DNA of 7,205 nt, taken from contig CAJXUJ010000066.1 of NCBI GenBank assembly GCA_913061025.1, positions 1 through 7,205 of the forward strand. Reading direction: 5' to 3'. This document shows positions 1 through 5,504 of this stretch, one piece after another (the first letter of the stretch is position 1; each line of letters opens with the position of its first letter). Both the position numbers and the translations under genes were made by a program. Below the pieces are notes generated by a model. The model saw only the letters and a list, made by a program, of their open reading frames with translations. It did not search any database and was not told the origin of the DNA. The DNA is from an uncultured Actinomycetes bacterium. GTDB taxonomy: Bacteria; Actinomycetota; Actinomycetes; S36-B12.

Positions 1-1
1 G

Positions 2-595
2 CACACAGCCTCCTTCAACATCGAGGTCGATGACCAGCGTGCAGCGTTGGCTCAGTCTCAGATCAAGCTCTTGAATGCGCGACAACGCTATGCCGTTGTC
101 GACTCCTCGGCCCTCATCGACGTTCTTGAACGGATTGCCACCGGTGATGTCGATCCCGCTGATCCGACGGTTGTGGGGCTCTGTGTGCGCGAGGAGCGAT
201 TGATTCGATCGGTGCTGCGCCTGCACCCGGAGTTCGTGCAGGTGCACGTCGACTTAATCGCGCTAGCCTCTCGCGCCCGGGATCTTGGCGTGGAGTTGAG
301 TATCTCGGCGAGTGATGACGTTCGCGGTGATCGCAACCTGATGTCCCGCGAGCGTGGACTGCAGCTCTTGGAACTGGCTGAGCCGGGGTCAAACGCCCGG
401 GTGGTTGTTTCAAGTCAGGCCGATGAATGTGTGTTCCGAATGGTGGTCGAGGTGCCCAGCGATCGACTCGAAACCGCCGCGGCTATCGGTGAGGTTCTCG
501 ACGAGGACGCCGGGTTGGTCGTCCTCGAGGAGTCGTGGGAGCCCCTAGTTGGCGAGGACATGGCGGATAGGACACCATCAATCCATGGAGCCTGA
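2..595 (+). CDS. Degenerate sensor histidine kinase-like protein, C-terminal part (5' end outside window)
   Basis: The reading frame is open from base 2 to the TGA at 593-595 (197 residues), so the gene almost certainly begins upstream; the TTG at 47 is only an internal Leu. Residues about 10-33 form a charged helix like the linker before a HisKA_3 dimerisation domain. Residues 27-48 (RQRYAVVDSSALI...LERIATG) align by eye with that domain, but Ser35 sits where the phospho-accepting His is expected. The following 'IATGDVDPADP' resembles the corresponding helix loop of NarL-partner kinases. Residues about 94-155 resemble the remains of a HATPase_c fold (ARVVVSSQADECVFRMVVEV), yet the Asn box and the DxGxG ATP-lid motif are absent. 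The gene abuts a LuxR-type response regulator, the usual partner of such kinases. I infer a pseudokinase or sensor-regulator that may not autophosphorylate. The sensory N-terminus is not visible, so the signal is unknown. Being a kinase relative is likely; loss of activity is an inference from missing motifs. Confidence 0.6.
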   Translation, partial: HTASFNIEVDDQRAALAQSQIKLLNARQRYAVVDSSALIDVLERIATGDVDPADPTVVGLCVREERLIRSVLRLHPEFVQVHVDLIALASRARDLGVELSISASDDVRGDRNLMSRERGLQLLELAEPGSNARVVVSSQADECVFRMVVEVPSDRLETAAAIGEVLDEDAGLVVLEESWEPLVGEDMADRTPSIHGA

Positions 596-596
596 C

Positions 597-1259
597 GTGG
601 ACGCGGTCGGTGGGGGAACGTCAAGCCCGCTCACCATTGGAATCATCGACGACCACGAACTCGTGCGACAGGGCTTGTCTTCGCTTCTTGCCGGCGCGGT
701 CATTGCGGAACAGCGCGTGGACGTCGTTTACTCAGGGCTCGATGTTCAGCAATGCATCGCCTGCCAACCGCGGGTGGTGCTCCTTGATGTTGATCTTGGT
801 CCGGGGAGCGATCCGGTCGAGGTGACGGTGGGGACTTTGCAGGACGCTGGCATGTCCGTTCTGTTGATCAGCGCCTTCGATGATGCCCGCAGTATTCGCG
901 CCGGCCTCGCCGCGGGAGCTTTGGGTTTCGTTCCTAAGAGGGTGTCCCTGGACTCCCTGGTCGAGGCGCTCGGCACGGTCTCGGCCGACGAGCTCTACCT
1001 TTCGGTCGATCTGGCAGCGATCCTGGCCGCGGCGGTCGAAACCCCTGATCTCAGTCCGCGTGAGTCCGACGCGCTTCGGCTCTACGCCTCAGGCCTGTCC
1101 ATCGCCGCGGTCGCACGACGAATGCAGATCTCCCCGCATACCGCCAAGGAGTACCTGGACAGGGTTCGGGCGAAGTACGCGGCCGTTGGTCGGACCGCGC
1201 GGACTCGAACCGAGTTGTATGCGGCGGCGCGCAACGACGGACTGTTGACCGAGGATTAA
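597..1259 (+). CDS. Two-component response regulator, NarL/LuxR family
   Basis: This is a transcription regulator of 220 residues with an N-terminal receiver domain (about 10-125) and a C-terminal LuxR-type helix-turn-helix (about 152-206). Receiver landmarks are intact: the acidic pair Asp18-Asp19 in GIIDDHE, the phospho-accepting Asp64 in VVLLDVDLG, Ser92 in LLISAFDD and Lys114 in GFVPKR. The DNA-binding part reads LSPRESDALRLYASGLS...QISPHTAKEYLDRVRAKY, the typical scaffold and recognition helices. I chose the GTG at 597 because GGAG (587-590) lies 6 nt upstream; it starts 1 nt after the upstream stop. The in-frame ATG at 585 would add four residues and overlap the upstream gene by 11 nt, but its nearest purine-rich stretch (AGGA, 569-572) is 12 nt away. 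Either way translation looks coupled to the kinase-like gene. Its target genes cannot be read from this window. Confidence 0.9.
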   Translation: MDAVGGGTSSPLTIGIIDDHELVRQGLSSLLAGAVIAEQRVDVVYSGLDVQQCIACQPRVVLLDVDLGPGSDPVEVTVGTLQDAGMSVLLISAFDDARSIRAGLAAGALGFVPKRVSLDSLVEALGTVSADELYLSVDLAAILAAAVETPDLSPRESDALRLYASGLSIAAVARRMQISPHTAKEYLDRVRAKYAAVGRTARTRTELYAAARNDGLLTED

Positions 1260-1299
1260 TGCCGGCTTGTCCCGGCTATGTCCGAAATTCGGCCACTCT

Positions 1300-1317
1300 G
1301 TCCCCTCATTAGGGGAC
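1300..1317. other. Perfect 7-bp hairpin downstream of the response regulator
   Basis: GTCCCCT (1300-1306) and AGGGGAC (1311-1317) are perfect inverted repeats around the loop CATT. There is no T-run after it. It is followed by a second possible stem, CCGGCG (1317-1322) with CGCCGG (1331-1336), and preceded by a short GCCGG/CCGGC stem (1261-1276). It could be an RNA 3' end structure, part of a U-tract-less terminator, or a protein-binding palindrome. Confidence 0.4.
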
Positions 1318-1361
1318 CGGCGAGCCTGGCCGCCGGAAGACTAACCCGCAACCATGAGAAC

Positions 1362-1401
1362 GCCGGCGGCCGCGGGGGAGTCGCCGGCTATTTCATTTCT
1401 T
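1362..1401 (+). terminator. Putative rho-independent terminator between convergent genes
   Basis: GCCGGCG (1362-1368) pairs perfectly with CGCCGGC (1382-1388) across a 13-nt loop. On the plus strand the stem is followed directly by TATTTCATTTCTT (1389-1401), nine T in 13 bases. It lies about 100 nt after the response regulator stop and 18 nt beyond the GNAT stop, in the gap where the two transcripts converge. The loop is longer than ideal and the T-run is interrupted, so this is a moderate call. For the minus-strand transcript no good U-tract follows the stem. Confidence 0.4.
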
Positions 1402-1419
1402 GACCGGTTCTTGTCCGTT

Positions 1420-1983
1420 CTAGAGCGCTGTTGCGAGCCGGATCTGACGCATCGTCGCCGAACCGGTGGCCTCGGAGTCCGTCCCATCGTCGAGCGCGAT
1501 TTCCCGGTGCGCGCCATCGGGGCCGAAGCCGGCGGTGCGCAAGATGTGTTGACGGGCGTCATCGCCCGGAGCGATCCAGATGGTCAATTCCCGTGCCCCC
1601 ACCGACCGCGCGTGGTCCGCGAGCGCCGCGAGTAGTCGACTGGCGTGCCCGTGTCCACGGTCCGACGGGTATACCTCCCAGACCGCGATCTCGGCCGTCT
1701 CGCCGGTGGCGTCGCTGTCCTGAGACGGAGTCAGTGCTGCGAAGCCGACGACCTGCGAGCCGCTGGTCGCGACCAGGAGCCGAAACCCTGGACCCGGTGG
1801 TGCGATGACAGCCCGGGTCCAGGCGAGCTCGGCGTCGGCATCCTCCAGCGCCGCGAAGACCTCCTCGGGCCAGGAGTAGTCGTGGCGCCAGCAGGCCCCT
1901 TGGATCTGAGCTATCGCCGAGGCGTCTGCCGCCGTTGCATCTCTGACGAATCCGGGCTCGCCGGTGCGCGTTTGATCGACCAT
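1420..1983 (-). CDS. GNAT-family N-acetyltransferase
   Basis: This 187-residue protein has the length of a single GNAT domain, which transfers an acetyl group from acetyl-CoA to an amine. The acetyl-CoA binding motif A is clear at residues 104-118 (VYPSDRGHGHASRLL), matching the R/Q-x-x-G-x-G/A pattern, with the preceding beta strand AEIAVWEVYP. The N-terminal VRDATAADASAIAQIQGACWRHDY (about residues 13-36) is the usual first strand and helix, and GFAALTP (80-86) is the strand before motif A. The substrate cannot be deduced; small molecules, antibiotics or protein N-termini are all possible. The start is the ATG at 1983-1981. No Shine-Dalgarno sequence precedes it, but a -10-like AAGACT lies exactly 6 nt upstream, so it may be leaderless. 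The frame stays open upstream to 2292 only as an antisense shadow of thyX. It runs opposite to all neighbours and converges on the response regulator. Confidence 0.88.
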   Translation of the reverse strand: MVDQTRTGEPGFVRDATAADASAIAQIQGACWRHDYSWPEEVFAALEDADAELAWTRAVIAPPGPGFRLLVATSGSQVVGFAALTPSQDSDATGETAEIAVWEVYPSDRGHGHASRLLAALADHARSVGARELTIWIAPGDDARQHILRTAGFGPDGAHREIALDDGTDSEATGSATMRQIRLATAL

Positions 1984-1989
1984 GGGACG

Positions 1990-1995
1990 AGTCTT
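1990..1995 (-). promoter_or_regulatory. Possible -10 box for the GNAT gene (leaderless)
   Basis: Read on the minus strand, AAGACT stands 6 nt before the ATG at 1983. It keeps the most conserved A at position 2 and T at position 6 of an actinobacterial -10 box but lacks the first T. The spacing would start the RNA at or next to the A of the start codon. No convincing -35 is visible. This is a weak call based on geometry and the absence of a ribosome binding site. Confidence 0.3.
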
Positions 1996-2002
1996 GCGCA
2001 GG

Positions 2003-2008
2003 TATGGT
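2003..2008 (+). promoter_or_regulatory. Putative -10 box of thyX (leaderless)
   Basis: TATGGT fits TANNNT and is followed by the 7-nt spacer TCACCGC and then GTG at 2016. This is the same spacing found before dapA and ftsK. If it is right, transcription begins at the start codon and the ATG at 2004 lies inside the promoter and cannot be the start. No recognisable -35 sits at 16-19 bp upstream. Confidence 0.45.
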
Positions 2009-2015
2009 TCACCGC

Positions 2016-2783
2016 GTGGTGAACCTCCCTGAGCCTGATACCGAATCCGCCGGTTCCATGAGCGGTGATGCCGGAATCGAGTTCCGAAGCGACGTAACCG
2101 TGGAACTCGTGCGTGCGAGTGCACAAGACGCGGATGTCGTTTTTGCGGCTCGGGTTTCGACCGCGGGTGAGGCGAGTGTCGAGGACGTCGACTCCGATGC
2201 CGAACGCTCGACCGGCCTGATCCGCTATCTGATGCGCGAGCGCCACGGCAGTCCGTTCGAGCACAATTCCATGACCTTCTTCGTGCAGGCACCCATATTC
2301 GTCTGGCGCGAGCACATGCGGCACCGGATCGCGAGCTACAACGAGGAATCCGGCCGCTACCGGGAACTGCGTCCCGTCTTCTATGTCCCCGATAGCAGCA
2401 GAGCGATCGTGCAGGCCGGAAAGCCCGGCGCTTATGAATTCCACCCCGGATCCGCTGAGCAGTATGCGTTAATCGACTCCGCCGTCCGGGAGTCCTGCAC
2501 TGTCGCCTATCGCGAATATCAGCGGATGCTAGAGGCCGGGATTGCCAGGGAGGTAGCCCGCATGGTGCTGCCGGTCACGATCTACTCGTCCGCGTACGTC
2601 ACCATGAACGCCAGGTCACTGATGAATTTCCTGTCCCTGCGGAAGAAGAGCGACGACTCTACGTATCCGAGTTATCCGCAGCGGGAGATCGAGATGGTCG
2701 CCGAGGCCTACGAAGACCACTTCGCGCGCCTGATGCCCATCACGTACGAGGCGTTCGTGGCGTCCGGCCGAGTCGCCCCCTAA
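2016..2783 (+). CDS. thyX: Flavin-dependent thymidylate synthase ThyX
   Basis: ThyX methylates dUMP to dTMP using methylene-tetrahydrofolate, with FAD and NADPH performing the reduction, and supplies dTTP for DNA synthesis; it is a cytoplasmic homotetramer in known cases. The signature RHRX7S is present as RHRIASYNEES (Arg102, His103, Arg104, Ser112), followed by GRYREL. Other conserved blocks are FRSDVTVELV, ARVSTAGE, RHGSPFEHNSMTF, EVARMVLPV and SLMNFLSLR, and the C-terminus ends in GRVAP as in Streptomyces-type ThyX. Three starts are possible, none with a clear Shine-Dalgarno: ATG 2004, GTG 2016 and ATG 2058. I chose 2016 (255 residues) because a TANNNT box lies 7 nt before it. ATG 2058 (241 residues) agrees best with the usual family length and is the main alternative. 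The product is certain; the first 14 residues are not. It is divergent from the GNAT gene and 27 nt upstream of dapA. Confidence 0.95.
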   Translation: MVNLPEPDTESAGSMSGDAGIEFRSDVTVELVRASAQDADVVFAARVSTAGEASVEDVDSDAERSTGLIRYLMRERHGSPFEHNSMTFFVQAPIFVWREHMRHRIASYNEESGRYRELRPVFYVPDSSRAIVQAGKPGAYEFHPGSAEQYALIDSAVRESCTVAYREYQRMLEAGIAREVARMVLPVTIYSSAYVTMNARSLMNFLSLRKKSDDSTYPSYPQREIEMVAEAYEDHFARLMPITYEAFVASGRVAP

Positions 2784-2797
2784 CTGTTCGTGACCGA

Positions 2798-2803
2798 TAG
2801 CCT
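2798..2803 (+). promoter_or_regulatory. Putative -10 box of dapA (leaderless)
   Basis: TAGCCT matches TANNNT and is followed by the 7-nt spacer GAGCGCC and then ATG at 2811. The same hexamer at the same distance precedes ftsK. It lies 14 nt beyond the thyX stop with no terminator in between, so dapA could be read both from this promoter and by read-through from thyX. No clear -35 is seen. Confidence 0.5.
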
Positions 2804-2810
2804 GAGCGCC

Positions 2811-3719
2811 ATGTCCGACCACGCGACCACGCGACCGACACCGTTCGGCGTCATGCTCACGGCGATGATCACCCCCTTCGCCGAGGACGGTTCCCAAGAC
2901 CTCGACGGTGCGCAGGTACTCGCGACGCACCTGGTGGACGAACTCGGCCACGACGGGCTGGTGGTCAACGGCACCACGGGCGAATCGGCCACCAAGACCG
3001 ACCGCGAAGACCGCGAACTCGTCGCCGCAGTGGTGGAAGCCGTGGGGGACCGTGCGTGGGTTGTGGCTGGAGTCGGAACGAACGACACCTCGCATTCGAT
3101 CGAGAGCGCCAAGGCGGCCGAGGCAGCCGGTGCGCACGGACTCATGGCCGTCGCTCCGTACTACAACCGTCCCCCGCAGGCCGGTTTGATCGCGCACTTC
3201 CATGCGATTGCGGACGCCACGGAACTGCCGCTCCTGACCTATGACATCCCGAAGCGAACCGGTGTTGCGATAGAAACCGAAACACTCGTGCGCATCGCCG
3301 AGCATCCGCGGATCGTCGCGAACAAGGACGCCAAGGGCGACCTCGACGCCACCCAGTGGGCGATGGCCCGTACCGACATCGGGTGGTACTGCGGGGACGA
3401 CATCTTGAATCTTCCGATGCTCGCGCTCGGTGCTTCGGGTCTGATCTCCGTGGTCGGACACGTCGTGGGAGATCGACTCAAGGCGATGGCAGAGGCGCTG
3501 GCTGCCGGGGATGTGTCGCAAGCCCGCACCATCAACGCCGAACTGCTTCCGGTCTACACCGGCATGTTCCGCACCCAAGGCGTGATCTTGACGAAGGCCG
3601 CGTTGCGCATGCAGGGACTGCCCGCCGGTGGCGTACGCCTACCGCTCGTCGATGCGACCGAGGAGCAAGAACAGCAGTTGCGCATCGATCTAGCGGGCGT
3701 TCGCGGCATCGGTGCGTAG
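2811..3719 (+). CDS. dapA: 4-hydroxy-tetrahydrodipicolinate synthase DapA
   Basis: DapA condenses pyruvate with aspartate semialdehyde, the first committed step to diaminopimelate and lysine, feeding peptidoglycan and protein synthesis in the cytoplasm. The 302-residue TIM barrel has the family's usual length and all key residues. Lys172 in ANKDAKGDL is the expected Schiff-base lysine. Thr55-Thr56 lie in NGTTGES, Tyr118 in PYYNRP and Tyr144 in TYDIPKRTG form the proton relay, and Arg149 is the substrate-carboxylate arginine. The barrel begins with FGVMLTAMITPF. I chose the ATG at 2811 because TAGCCT stands 7 nt upstream; a GTG at 2790 is in frame but would place the -10 box inside the coding region and adds seven residues outside the core. 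No Shine-Dalgarno is visible. rnj follows after 2 nt, so the two are probably co-transcribed. Confidence 0.95.
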   Translation: MSDHATTRPTPFGVMLTAMITPFAEDGSQDLDGAQVLATHLVDELGHDGLVVNGTTGESATKTDREDRELVAAVVEAVGDRAWVVAGVGTNDTSHSIESAKAAEAAGAHGLMAVAPYYNRPPQAGLIAHFHAIADATELPLLTYDIPKRTGVAIETETLVRIAEHPRIVANKDAKGDLDATQWAMARTDIGWYCGDDILNLPMLALGASGLISVVGHVVGDRLKAMAEALAAGDVSQARTINAELLPVYTGMFRTQGVILTKAALRMQGLPAGGVRLPLVDATEEQEQQLRIDLAGVRGIGA

Positions 3720-3721
3720 TA

Positions 3722-5407
3722 GTGCATCACGAGGACATTCCAGAGCCCGCGGCGCTTGAACCGGGCACGCTTCGCATCCTGCCGATAGGCGGTCTCGGTG
3801 AGATCGGCCGCAACATGGCGGTGTTCGAGTTCGACGGCTCGCTATTGATCGTCGACTGCGGGGTGCTCTTTCCCGAAGAGTCCCAGCCCGGGGTCGACCT
3901 CATCCTCCCGGACTTTTCTCCGATAGCCGACCGACTTGAGGACGTCGTCGCGATCGTCTTGACGCACGGACACGAGGACCACATCGGTGCTGTTCCGTAC
4001 CTACTGCGGATGCGCCCGGATATCCCGATCTTCGGAAGCACGCTGACCCTGGCCTTCATCCGAGCCAAATTGACCGAGCACCGGATCAGCCCCGAGCTGC
4101 GTGAGGTGAGCGATCGGGAGAAGGTCGAGATCGGACCGTTCGGCCTGGAGTTCCTCGCCGTCACCCACTCGATACCGGACGCCATGGCCGTGGCTATCAC
4201 CACTCCGGCCGGTCGTGTCCTGCATACCGGCGATTTCAAGGTCGACCAGTTGCCCCTCGACAGCCGGGTCACCGATCTCAACGGCTTTGCCCGACTCGGT
4301 GATGAAGGCGTCGACATCCTGATGATCGACTCCACCAACGCCGAGGTGCCCGGATTCATTCCCAGCGAGCGCGACATCATGCCGGTGCTCGACAACGTCT
4401 TCGCGAAGGCCCAGGGCCGCGTGATCGTGGCGTCCTTCGCCTCACACGTGCACCGCATCCAACAGATCATCGACATGGCGGTCGAACACAAGCGCAAGAT
4501 TGCTTTTGTCGGTAGGTCGATGGTGCGCAACATGCACATCGCGCGTGACCTTGGATTCCTGCGTATCCCCGAAGGCACCCTCGTCTCGGCCGATGATCTG
4601 GCCAATCTGCCGGATGACAAAGCCGTGCTGATCTGCACGGGTTCGCAGGGTGAGCCGATGGCGGTCTTGTCGCGTATCGCCAACCGTGACCACGCGATCT
4701 CCGTGGGCCCGTCGGACACGGTCGTTTTGGCGTCGTCGTTGATCCCCGGAAATGAGAACGCCGTGAACCGGGTCATTAACGGATTGACGCGCCTGGGTGC
4801 CACCGTGGTGCACAAGGGCAATGCACTCGTCCACGTGTCCGGACACGCATCGGCGGGGGAGTTGCGGTTCGTCTACAACCTGGTCAAGCCGCGTTACGTC
4901 CTTCCGGTGCATGGTGAATGGCGCCACCTGGTGGCCAATGCCAAGGTGGCGGAAAGCGTGGGCATCGATTCGCGCAAGATTCTGTTGATCGACGATGGCG
5001 TCTCGGTCGATCTGACCGACCACCGAGCGGTGGTGGCGGGCTACACCCCGGTCGGCTTCGTCTACGTGGACGGATCGAGCATCGGAGACATCACCGAGGC
5101 CTCCTTGAAGGATCGTCGGGTCCTGGGGGAGGAGGGGTTCATCTCCATCGTCGCTGTCGTGGACATCGTCGCGGGCAAGGTCGTGGCCGGTCCGGAAATC
5201 CACGAGCGCGGGTTCGGCGAGGAGGTGCTCGCGGACGGCGTAGACGAAGTGACCGCGAAGGTTCGCGAGGCACTCGAGCAGGCCCTCGCCGACGGCATCG
5301 AGGACGCCCACGATCTTCAGCAGCGGATGCGCCGGGTGGTGGGGCGCTGGGTGAATGCCACCCATCGGCGACGCCCGATGATCGTCCCCGTTGTGGTGGA
5401 GGCCTAG
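3722..5407 (+). CDS. rnj: Ribonuclease J
   Basis: RNase J is a zinc-dependent metallo-beta-lactamase/beta-CASP ribonuclease with endonuclease and 5'-3' exonuclease activity, acting in mRNA decay and rRNA maturation. The protein has 561 residues, the usual actinobacterial length. The metal site is complete: HGHEDHIG (His82, His84, Asp86, His87), His149 in VTHSIPD and Asp171 in HTGDFK. Beta-CASP landmarks are ASFASHVHRIQQI (237-249), CTGSQGE (305-311), HVSGHASAGE (from His371) and PVHGEWRH (His397). A C-terminal domain (about 450-561) ends in the family-typical RRRPMIVPVVVEA. The start is the GTG at 3722: the conserved GGLGEIGRNM begins at residue 23, leaving no room for a later start, and extension upstream would run through dapA. 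It begins 2 nt after the dapA stop, with only a weak GGTG (3711-3714) 7 nt ahead, suggesting termination-reinitiation coupling. Confidence 0.96.
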   Translation: MHHEDIPEPAALEPGTLRILPIGGLGEIGRNMAVFEFDGSLLIVDCGVLFPEESQPGVDLILPDFSPIADRLEDVVAIVLTHGHEDHIGAVPYLLRMRPDIPIFGSTLTLAFIRAKLTEHRISPELREVSDREKVEIGPFGLEFLAVTHSIPDAMAVAITTPAGRVLHTGDFKVDQLPLDSRVTDLNGFARLGDEGVDILMIDSTNAEVPGFIPSERDIMPVLDNVFAKAQGRVIVASFASHVHRIQQIIDMAVEHKRKIAFVGRSMVRNMHIARDLGFLRIPEGTLVSADDLANLPDDKAVLICTGSQGEPMAVLSRIANRDHAISVGPSDTVVLASSLIPGNENAVNRVINGLTRLGATVVHKGNALVHVSGHASAGELRFVYNLVKPRYVLPVHGEWRHLVANAKVAESVGIDSRKILLIDDGVSVDLTDHRAVVAGYTPVGFVYVDGSSIGDITEASLKDRRVLGEEGFISIVAVVDIVAGKVVAGPEIHERGFGEEVLADGVDEVTAKVREALEQALADGIEDAHDLQQRMRRVVGRWVNATHRRRPMIVPVVVEA

Positions 5408-5408
5408 G

Positions 5409-5420
5409 GGGCGCGAGCCC
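5409..5420 (+). other. Short hairpin with GCGA tetraloop after rnj
   Basis: GGGC (5409-5412) pairs with GCCC (5417-5420) around GCGA, a GNRA-type tetraloop, starting 1 nt after the rnj stop codon. The stem is only 4 bp, so it may be chance in GC-rich DNA. It could stabilise the 3' end of the dapA-rnj transcript together with the next hairpin. Confidence 0.25.
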
Positions 5421-5428
5421 GCCCAAGT

Positions 5429-5448
5429 CGCCCCACTTTGCTGGGGCG
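5429..5448 (+). terminator. Hairpin between rnj and ftsK, possible terminator
   Basis: CGCCCCA (5429-5435) pairs perfectly with TGGGGCG (5442-5448), with loop CTTTGC. It begins 21 nt after the rnj stop and lies 43 nt before the proposed ftsK -10 box, where a terminator would be expected. There is no T-run, only CGTGTTG, so if it terminates it is of the U-tract-poor kind proposed for actinobacteria. GGGGCG (5408-5413) could alternatively pair with CGCCCC (5429-5434). Confidence 0.4.
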
Positions 5449-5491
5449 CGTGTTGCGCGTGTGACTACCGGGGATAGAGGTGTTTTCCCGC

Positions 5492-5497
5492 TAGCCT
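5492..5497 (+). promoter_or_regulatory. Putative -10 box of ftsK (leaderless)
   Basis: TAGCCT is followed by the 7-nt spacer CCCCGCT and then the ATG at 5505. The hexamer and spacing match those before dapA exactly. No Shine-Dalgarno sequence lies between the box and the ATG, and no consensus -35 is visible. Confidence 0.5.
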
Positions 5498-5504
5498 CCC
5501 CGCT

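Noticed and set aside
47..49. TTG at 47 as the start of the first gene
   Set aside because: The same frame is open to base 2 and the upstream residues continue the helix expected before the kinase dimerisation domain, so the gene is simply cut by the window edge.
1354..1635. Plus-strand 93-residue reading frame in the convergent gap
   Set aside because: Most of it is antisense to the GNAT gene, it has no SD or recognisable domain, and its start lies just before the terminator-like stem.
1984..2292. Upstream extension of the GNAT frame on the minus strand to 2292
   Set aside because: It is antisense to thyX and gives Arg/Ser-rich sequence; the GNAT fold is complete from 1983.
3356..3721. Upstream extension of the rnj frame to 3356
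   Set aside because: It overlaps the dapA coding region in another frame, and its translation is Arg/His/Gly-rich shadow sequence with no match to RNase J.
2616..5365. Long minus-strand reading frames of 307-364 residues antisense to dapA and rnj
   Set aside because: They mirror highly conserved plus-strand genes. Open antisense frames are expected at this GC content, and their translations look like no family I know.
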